Positions 1 to 3,956 of a stretch of 7,449 bases of DNA are shown in pieces. The notes under the pieces are model-generated. The model worked only from the letters and a program-made list of their open reading frames with translations, searched no databases and was not told the DNA's origin. Made by a program: the position numbers and the translations under genes. Within the stretch, counting starts at the first letter, position 1, and the number at the start of each line of letters is the position of its first letter. This DNA comes from Candidatus Mcinerneyibacteriota bacterium (lineage in GTDB: Bacteria; AUK180; JAQVHJ01). The DNA lies in assembly GCA_030630935.1 (NCBI GenBank), contig DAOVMD010000138.1, positions 1-7,449 on the forward strand, read 5' to 3'.

Positions 1-798
1 CACGGAACCAAGAATTACTGGAAGGATTATAAGAAAGTAGTTGATGGTAAAGAAGTTGTTATTAAATATTGCCAACAAAAAACGATTAAGAAAATTGATT
101 ATAACAAGAGAACTTTACAAGCTAAAGTAGAACGGAAGTGGCGGAAATTTAATGTCGTTGATCTCCCTGAAGGATTCCTGAACTGGAGTTTTAATAAGAG
201 GATTGCGACGATTGAAGGGATAAAAAAGATGAAGATGCCCGGTCTAGCAGGACCGCATAATGCAATAGTTGCATCACACGGAATGAGACGGAAAGATAGT
301 TTATATTCCATTAACAATGCTGTTAAGGGTGTGGGATTCGTTCCAAAACGAGAAAAGATAAAAGGCATAATTGAACATTTAAGGAAGACTCTGGATTCAC
401 CAATGGAAGAGAAACTTGATTACCTGATCTCTATGTATAAAGGCGGTAAAGATCTCTTTGATGTTGATAAACAAGTTTCACTTGAATTATATTCCGTTCC
501 GCAATTCGAAACTCATTCTTTTTTGAACTGCATGGCAGACCCGGGAGTATCCCTTGTATTTCTTGATATCCCTTCTTATGAAGTACGAGCAATTGCACAT
601 TTTCTCGATCCGAATAATCCTAACCTGACCGATTACGAAAATGATATTGTTCAATATATTAACCTGATACATAGTTACTTCCATGGTAAATTCCCGAAAG
701 ACTATATTGCAGTAGTTTATTTTGTCGTTGAAGTATTTAATAATACACCAGGAAAAAAAGACGGGCTTGGCCAGAAAGTAAAACCGATTATTCCGTAG
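1..798 (+). CDS. Hypothetical protein, 5'-truncated by window edge (265 C-terminal residues)
   Basis: The reading frame is open from base 1 to a TAG stop at 796-798, so the real start lies upstream and the ATG at 229 is probably internal: the 76 codons before it read as ordinary protein. The visible part begins with a Lys-rich, Trp-containing segment (WKDYKK, KVERKWRKF), then a Gly/His stretch (PGLAGPHNAIVASHGMRRKD, near residues 78-97), a charged helical section, and an alternating hydrophobic section (DPGVSLVFLDIPSYEVRAIA, about residues 179-198). The end reads YFVVEVFNNTPGKKDGLGQKV. I do not recognise the family. The DPGVSLVFLD...YEVRAIAHF pattern loosely recalls strands of the pyridoxamine-phosphate-oxidase-like split barrel, but this is a guess with no catalytic residues to support it. 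There is no signal peptide or membrane helix in the visible part, so a cytoplasmic location is likely. No other gene follows it in the same transcription unit before the spacer. Confidence 0.8.
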   Translation, partial: HGTKNYWKDYKKVVDGKEVVIKYCQQKTIKKIDYNKRTLQAKVERKWRKFNVVDLPEGFLNWSFNKRIATIEGIKKMKMPGLAGPHNAIVASHGMRRKDSLYSINNAVKGVGFVPKREKIKGIIEHLRKTLDSPMEEKLDYLISMYKGGKDLFDVDKQVSLELYSVPQFETHSFLNCMADPGVSLVFLDIPSYEVRAIAHFLDPNNPNLTDYENDIVQYINLIHSYFHGKFPKDYIAVVYFVVEVFNNTPGKKDGLGQKVKPIIP

Positions 799-815
799 CA
801 CAGCGATTGCTGTGC
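798..815 (+). terminator. Hairpin at the stop codon of the first gene, possible weak terminator
   Basis: GCACAGC and GCTGTGC form a perfect 7-bp stem with a GATT tetraloop. The first G belongs to the TAG stop codon. It is followed by ATTTATGATTTATG rather than a clean T-run, so intrinsic termination would be weak. It could also act only as a 3'-end stabilising stem. Confidence 0.45.
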
Positions 816-853
816 ATTTATGATTTATGATTATTAATTAGTAATTGAAGATT

Positions 854-933
854 GATTTGCATTACGTAATACAATGCTTTGGGGAAGAGCAATCCTTTTT
901 TGATATAAAATATTTAATTATCTATTCAAAGAT
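854..933. repeat. Diverged left part of the intergenic repeat element, copy A
   Basis: This block aligns with 3738-3816 downstream of the lipoprotein gene. Both begin with GATTTGCATTAC and both end with ATTCAAAGAT. The best-preserved part is 902-933 against 3785-3816, with 29 of 32 positions identical. In copy B the block runs directly into the 120-bp conserved core. Here it is separated from that core by 934-1040. Confidence 0.65.
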
Positions 934-1040
934 CAAAGAATTGTATCCCAAACAAAGTAGGGGCGAAGGGCCTTCGCCCTGCCCAAATGAACTTAAAACA
1001 CCCAAATGAGAAAAAAGGATTTTTATATTATTGATAAATT
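934..1040. repeat. 107-bp extra segment interrupting repeat copy A
   Basis: The segment lies between two near-identical 12-mers, CTATTCAAAGAT (922-933) and CCATTCAAAGAT (1041-1052). Copy B has a single CCATTCAAAGAT at the corresponding place (3805-3816). It carries a GC-rich inverted repeat, GGGCGAAGG-G-CCTTCGCCC (961-979), and two copies of CCCAAATGA (982-990 and 1001-1009). GC-rich palindromes of this kind are common as REP-like elements in environmental genomes. No reading frame of note is present. Confidence 0.5.
961..979. repeat. GC-rich REP-like palindrome
   Basis: GGGCGAAGG and CCTTCGCCC are perfect 9-base arms around a single G. In RNA the innermost pairs would open to make a loop. 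No T-run follows it on either strand, so a terminator role is unlikely. Confidence 0.6.
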
Positions 1041-1160
1041 CCATTCAAAGATTGAACAGTTTCGATTTCAATTAACCAGTACTGAAGAACTGGAGGTAGT
1101 CACAAATTGTGACCACAAAACATGAGAAAAACTTGAAGTCGCAAAATGCGACTTCAAGTT
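1041..1160. repeat. Conserved 120-bp core of the intergenic repeat, copy A
   Basis: This copy matches 3805-3924 without gaps, with four substitutions in 120 positions (1064, 1098, 1111 and 1153). It contains three inverted repeats: CCAGT/ACTGG (1076-1093), a ten-base-arm palindrome centred on A1106 (1096-1116), and a perfect 14-bp stem with an AAA loop (1130-1160). The two copies are in the same orientation, each downstream of a plus-strand gene. No protein is encoded. It could be a MITE/BIME-type element or a structured RNA; the sequence does not decide. Confidence 0.85.
1130..1160. repeat. Perfect 14-bp stem-loop in repeat copy A
   Basis: AACTTGAAGTCGCA and TGCGACTTCAAGTT pair perfectly around an AAA loop. 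Read on the minus strand, a T-run follows the stem, as in an intrinsic terminator for leftward transcription. No leftward gene ends here, so at this site it looks like a passenger of the repeat element. Confidence 0.75.
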
Positions 1161-1274
1161 GAGATGGAAGGCGAACAAGTCCCTATGAACATTTTCAACT
1201 TTTGAACCCTTGAACTATTTTAACATCCACAACACTTTAACAATTGAACTATCTCAACTTACGCACATTTGAAC

Positions 1275-1289
1275 GCATGCAAAGCATGC
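1275..1289. repeat. Small palindrome GCATGC-AAA-GCATGC
   Basis: A perfect 6-bp stem with an AAA loop. The core CATGCAAAGCATG recurs exactly at 1360-1372, so the two hairpins belong to one small repeat family inside the TTNAAC cluster. Confidence 0.6.
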
Positions 1290-1320
1290 CTTGATAAAAC
1301 TCTTGAACGATTTAACTATC

Positions 1321-1340
1321 AGACGTGCCATGGCACGTCT
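1321..1340. repeat. Perfect 20-bp palindrome
   Basis: AGACGTGCCA is followed directly by its reverse complement TGGCACGTCT. It has no spacer and no T-run. GC-rich palindromes of this style, flanked by CTAC, are familiar as dispersed REP-like sequences. An operator function is possible but nothing specific supports it. Confidence 0.7.
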
Positions 1341-1358
1341 CTACAATAACTCTTTAAC

Positions 1359-1373
1359 ACATGCAAAGCATGT
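1359..1373 (+). repeat. Small hairpin ACATGC-AAA-GCATGT followed by T-run
   Basis: A 6-bp stem with an AAA loop whose last base begins a TTTTT run (1373-1377). The stem is short for a terminator. It shares its 13-base core with the hairpin at 1275-1289. Confidence 0.5.
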
Positions 1374-1470
1374 TTTTGTAATAACACTTCAACAATTGAA
1401 CTATCGCACTGTCTTGAACACTTAAACGTTTTTTAGCATTTTAACTATTTAACTCTTTTCATTTTGAACC

Positions 1471-1499
1471 TTGACTAAGATGATGTTATATGCTATAAT
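1471..1499 (+). promoter_or_regulatory. Strong sigma-70-type promoter of the repeat lipoprotein gene
   Basis: The -35 box is TTGACT (1471-1476) and the -10 box is TATAAT (1494-1499), with a 17-bp spacer. TGC directly before the -10 box gives an extended -10. Transcription would begin near 1506, leaving a leader of about 25 nt before the ATG at 1531. The position rules out a TTG start at 1471, because that triplet is part of the -35 box. Confidence 0.85.
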
Positions 1500-1516
1500 A
1501 ATTTTAGATAAAAATA

Positions 1517-1527
1517 GAGGTCAGGTG
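1517..1527 (+). promoter_or_regulatory. Ribosome binding site of the repeat lipoprotein gene
   Basis: GAGGT (1517-1521) lies 9 nt before the ATG at 1531, and a second AGGTG (1523-1527) lies closer. The spacing selects ATG 1531 over the GTG at 1525 and over any upstream start. Confidence 0.75.
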
Positions 1528-1530
1528 AAA

Positions 1531-3561
1531 ATGAAGAGAGTATTACAAATTATTTTGATAGCGGCACTGGTGCTTTTTATCAATAGCTGTTCAAATGAAA
1601 CTGAGATTAGTAATGAAAAAAATGTTGAGACGGGGATTCGTTATGCTAAAACGGAATATTACGAAAAAGTTGAGGAGAATGATAATGAAGTAATCATTGG
1701 TAAAGACCCTGTTTCAGAAGATAAGATAAAAAGGATTTATTGTTATTGTTTTTGTTATGATAATCAGGATAGGTTAGTTAAAGTTGAATACTTGAGAAAC
1801 GGTAAGATAACGAACAAATCTTACTTTGGTCGGTATGTTGCTCAAGTGGTCATAGAGTATTCCCCGGAGTATGAAACAAGGATATTTCAAACCCGCAAAG
1901 GTAAACCTGTTGCTGTTGATTCTGGAATTTATTCAAAGCACTTGAAATATAATGAAAAAGGGAAGCTAATTGAGAAATGCTATTTTGGAAAGGATGAAAA
2001 TAGGAAAGCAGATTCTGCCGGAATAGTATTTTACCGTTGGAAATACGACGCTGCTGGTAATAAAATAGAAGAAAATTATTTTGGAAATGATGCAAAATTG
2101 AAAGAAAAAGAAAGGATCTGGTACAAAGGAATCGCAATTATTTGCTGGAAATACGACGTTGCGGGCAATAAAATTGAGGAAAGCTATTTTGGAAAGGACA
2201 AAAAATTAAAAGAAAATTATGATAGCCGGCATGGAAGCGTAGCAATTATCCGCTTTAAATATGATAAGAAAGGAAACGAGATTGAACGGAGTTTTTATGG
2301 GACGCATGACAAGTTAAAGGAAGATCAAAGAGGTATTGCAATTTACCGTTGGAAATACAGCGATGATGGCAATAAAACAGAGGAGCGTTATTTTGGAAAG
2401 ATTAATGAATTAAAAGAAATCGAAAAGGGATGGAGTAAAGGTATAGCAATTATTCATAGGAAATATAATGAGAAGGGAAACAAAATTGAGGAGAGTTATT
2501 TTGGAAAGAATAATAAATTAAAAGGAATAGAAGGTGGAGAGTATAAAGGCAGATCACTTAAGTGGACAGTGTGGGAATACAAGGAAGTTGATTATAAAAT
2601 TAAAAAAAGTCATTTTGGAAAGGATGAAGCATTAAAAGGATTTATATGCGATTGGAGAGGATATAAAGGCATAGCAATTTTCCGCTGGAAATTTGATGCT
2701 GATGGTAATAATATTGAAGAAAGTTTTTATGGAGCGAATAAAAAATTAAAAAAAATTGAAGAGGGAAGACATAAAGGTATAGCAATTATCCGTAGGAAAT
2801 ACGATGCTGATGGGAATAATATTGAGAAGAGTTATTTTGGAACGGATGAAAAACTAAACGAAGACTTTGAAGGAATAGCAATTGTCCGCTGGAAATATGA
2901 TGAGGATGGAAATCAGATTGAACAGAGTTTTTATGGAAAGAACGAAAAGCTGAGAGAAAAAATTAAGGGAATAGCAATTATCCGCTGGAAATATAATGAG
3001 AAAGGAAGAAGAATAGAATTGAGTTATTATGGAACCGATGAAAAATTAAAAGAAAATTCTGATGGAATTGCTATTTACCGCTGGCAATATGATGAAGATG
3101 GGAACCGAATTGAGGAAAGTTTTTATGGACAAGATGAAAAATTAAAAGAAAACAAACGGGGTATCCAGAAAGGCATAGCAATTATCCGGTGGAAATATGA
3201 TGAGAAGGGAAAAAATATTGAAAAAAGTTATTTTGGAACCGATGAAAAATTAAAAAAAGATTCTGATGGAATTGCTATTTACCGCTGGCAATATGATGAT
3301 GATGGTTATAAAATGGAAGAGAGTTATTTTGGAAAAGATGGTAAATCAAAAGAAATCGAAGTGGGACGGAATAAAGGCATAGCAATTATCCGCTGGAAAT
3401 ATGATGAGAAGGGAAAAGTTATTGAAGAAAGTTTTTATGGAAAGGATGAAAAGTTAAAAGATAATTCTGAAGGTTTCGCCATTATCCGTATGGAATATGA
3501 TAAAGATGGAAAGCGTATAAAAACTACTTACCTCAATAAAGATGGTGAAAAAATAAGATAA
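1531..3561 (+). CDS. Predicted lipoprotein with 16 tandem YD/RHS-like repeats
   Basis: The product has 676 residues. Residues 1-20 form a lipoprotein signal peptide: MKR, a hydrophobic stretch (IILIAALVLF), then the lipobox INSC with C20 as the likely lipidated cysteine. It should therefore be membrane-anchored and exported. Residues 21-132 are a non-repeat region. Residues 133-676 are 16 contiguous units of 32 or 36 residues (one of 40, and a final one of 28) with consensus G-I-A-I-I-R-W-K-Y-D-x-x-G-N-x-I-E-E-S-Y-F-G-x-D-x-K-L-K-E. The KYDxxGNxIE core resembles YD/RHS-type repeats, which build beta-sheet shells or solenoids. That likeness is from family knowledge; the cellular function is unknown. 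Unit 7 (RSLKWTVWEYKE...) has lost most of the consensus. The protein is rich in Lys and Glu. The gene has its own promoter and RBS, stands alone on its strand, and is flanked by direct repeats. The start was chosen from the promoter, the RBS and the signal peptide. Confidence 0.9.
   Translation: MKRVLQIILIAALVLFINSCSNETEISNEKNVETGIRYAKTEYYEKVEENDNEVIIGKDPVSEDKIKRIYCYCFCYDNQDRLVKVEYLRNGKITNKSYFGRYVAQVVIEYSPEYETRIFQTRKGKPVAVDSGIYSKHLKYNEKGKLIEKCYFGKDENRKADSAGIVFYRWKYDAAGNKIEENYFGNDAKLKEKERIWYKGIAIICWKYDVAGNKIEESYFGKDKKLKENYDSRHGSVAIIRFKYDKKGNEIERSFYGTHDKLKEDQRGIAIYRWKYSDDGNKTEERYFGKINELKEIEKGWSKGIAIIHRKYNEKGNKIEESYFGKNNKLKGIEGGEYKGRSLKWTVWEYKEVDYKIKKSHFGKDEALKGFICDWRGYKGIAIFRWKFDADGNNIEESFYGANKKLKKIEEGRHKGIAIIRRKYDADGNNIEKSYFGTDEKLNEDFEGIAIVRWKYDEDGNQIEQSFYGKNEKLREKIKGIAIIRWKYNEKGRRIELSYYGTDEKLKENSDGIAIYRWQYDEDGNRIEESFYGQDEKLKENKRGIQKGIAIIRWKYDEKGKNIEKSYFGTDEKLKKDSDGIAIYRWQYDDDGYKMEESYFGKDGKSKEIEVGRNKGIAIIRWKYDEKGKVIEESFYGKDEKLKDNSEGFAIIRMEYDKDGKRIKTTYLNKDGEKIR
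1927..3558 (+). repeat. Tandem repeat array within the lipoprotein gene
   Basis: There are 16 in-frame units with lengths 32,36,36,32,36,36,40,36,32,32,32,36,32,36,32,28 codons, adding up to 544. The longer units carry four extra residues, usually ending in KG, just before the next GIAI. The motif before the glycine often alternates between SYFG and SFYG in units 8-13. Confidence 0.9.
2971..3378 (+). repeat. Recent two-unit duplication (204 bp) inside the repeat array
   Basis: Units 11-12 (2971-3174) and 13-14 (3175-3378) match as a pair at an offset of exactly 204 bp. The best stretch, 3031-3101 against 3235-3305, differs at three positions in about 71 at DNA level. This pair-wise copying implies expansion by a 68-codon supra-unit. 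Confidence 0.75.
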
Positions 3562-3584
3562 CTGCTTCGCATCGCTCTGCATTT

Positions 3585-3602
3585 ATGGGGGTGAAACCCC
3601 AT
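3585..3602 (+). terminator. First hairpin after the lipoprotein gene, weak terminator candidate
   Basis: ATGGGG and CCCCAT form a 6-bp stem with a GTGAAA loop, 23 nt after the TAA stop. It is followed by TGTTCTGG, which is a poor U-tract. It may protect the 3' end or act together with the hairpins at 3645 and 3695. Confidence 0.4.
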
Positions 3603-3644
3603 TGTTCTGGCTAATAACAATACTTTTCAAAGTACTAACCTTCA

Positions 3645-3667
3645 CACCAGTCCAGTTTGGACTGGTG
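3645..3667. repeat. Perfect 10-bp stem-loop in the convergent spacer
   Basis: CACCAGTCCA and TGGACTGGTG pair perfectly around a GTT loop. No T-run follows on either strand, so factor-independent termination is not obvious. Confidence 0.7.
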
Positions 3668-3694
3668 CATAATTGGGTTTACAAATATCTTTGT

Positions 3695-3717
3695 TCAAAG
3701 GGAGCCTGCTCCCTTGA
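3695..3717. repeat. Stem-loop with a single-base bulge
   Basis: TCAAAGGGAGC pairs with GCTCCCTTGA with one bulged A and a CT loop. The inner AAGGGAGC/GCTCCCTT stem (3698-3715) is perfect. AT-rich sequence follows (TAATTATTAATTG). Confidence 0.6.
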
Positions 3718-3737
3718 TAATTATTAATTGATAAACC

Positions 3738-3924
3738 GATTTGCATTACTTATTATATTACTTTTGTTTAGAGCGAAATTTCTTAATATAAAATTTTTAA
3801 TTATCCATTCAAAGATTGAACAGTTTCTATTTCAATTAACCAGTACTGAAGAACTGGAGGTGGTCACAAATTGTTACCACAAAACATGAGAAAAACTTGA
3901 AGTCGCAAAATGCGACCTCAAGTT
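3738..3924. repeat. Intergenic repeat element, uninterrupted copy B
   Basis: This copy joins the diverged left block (3738-3816) directly to the 120-bp core (3805-3924). The core is 116/120 identical to 1041-1160, and all four differences are substitutions (3828, 3862, 3875 and 3917). Two of them fall in the ten-base-arm palindrome at 3860-3880 and one in the terminal hairpin. Its right end reaches to 33 bp from the kinase stop codon. Confidence 0.8.
3889..3924 (-). terminator. Probable intrinsic terminator of the kinase gene, contributed by repeat copy B
   Basis: On the minus strand, AACTTGAGGTCGCA pairs with TGCGACTTCAAGTT around a TTT loop and runs into TTTTTC. The base change relative to copy A (3917) becomes a tolerated G-U pair in this RNA, while it would be an A-C mismatch in plus-strand RNA. 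The hairpin starts 32 nt after the kinase stop, which is a normal terminator distance. Confidence 0.65.
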
Positions 3925-3956
3925 ATATAGGTAAGCTCAACTATTCTCTGATAATT

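Larger units (their letters stand above)
1194..1469 (+). repeat. Cluster of TTNAAC hexamers, many spaced 8-9 bp
   Basis: TTNAAC (N being G, T or C) occurs at 1194, 1202, 1210, 1219, 1236, 1244, 1269, 1303, 1311, 1353, 1388, 1396, 1440, 1448 and 1464 on the plus strand. TTGAAC also occurs at 1414, and near-matches occur at 1253 and 1422. Pairs are typically 8 bp apart and form a 17-mer close to TTNAACNNTTNAACTAT (1202, 1236, 1303, 1388 and, more degenerate, 1414 and 1440). I noticed none on the opposite strand. The array ends directly at the -35 box of the lipoprotein promoter. It may be a decayed minisatellite or a set of binding sites. Confidence 0.65.
799..1470. other. Non-coding spacer rich in palindromes and repeats
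   Basis: I see no convincing gene in this stretch: all frames are broken by frequent stops. From left to right it contains the stop-codon hairpin, a diverged half of a repeat element (854-933), a 107-bp extra segment with a GC-rich hairpin (934-1040), the conserved half of the repeat element (1041-1160), and a TTNAAC hexamer cluster with three embedded palindromes (1194-1469). It ends at the promoter of the lipoprotein gene. Confidence 0.8.
3562..3956. other. Convergent spacer with hairpins and repeat copy B
   Basis: This 395-bp region separates two genes that converge. No gene is visible. It holds three hairpins in its first 160 bp (3585-3602, 3645-3667 and 3695-3717), then repeat copy B (3738-3924), whose last hairpin lies 32 nt beyond the kinase stop codon. 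Confidence 0.8.

Noticed and set aside
99-368. Minus-strand reading frame opposite the first gene
   Set aside because: It lies opposite a convincing coding frame, has no promoter or RBS, and its composition looks like a complement artefact.
229-798. A complete 189-residue gene starting at ATG 229
   Set aside because: The same frame is open back to base 1 with protein-like content, so 229 is most likely an internal methionine of a gene truncated by the window edge.
487-801. Minus-strand reading frame at the end of the first gene
   Set aside because: It is antisense to coding sequence with no supporting signals, and it begins in the stop-codon hairpin.
1041-1160. Insertion sequence or transposon end
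   Set aside because: The two copies are direct, not inverted, and no transposase lies between or beside them. A non-autonomous repeat is the most that can be said.
1194-1469. CRISPR array or replication iterons
   Set aside because: The hexamers and 17-mers are too short and irregularly spaced for CRISPR, there are no cas genes, and no replication initiator gene or DnaA-box cluster is seen.
1471-1530. Upstream TTG start adding 20 residues to the lipoprotein
   Set aside because: The TTG is part of the -35 box, the transcript would begin after it, and ATG 1531 has the RBS and gives a normal signal peptide.
1850-2137. Minus-strand reading frame within the lipoprotein gene
   Set aside because: It is a by-product of the repetitive purine-rich plus strand, giving a Phe/Ser/Leu-rich translation.
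1531-3561. RHS-type polymorphic toxin
   Set aside because: The repeats are YD-like but there is no RHS core-protease motif, no C-terminal toxin domain and no immunity gene downstream. The array simply ends in a short terminal unit.
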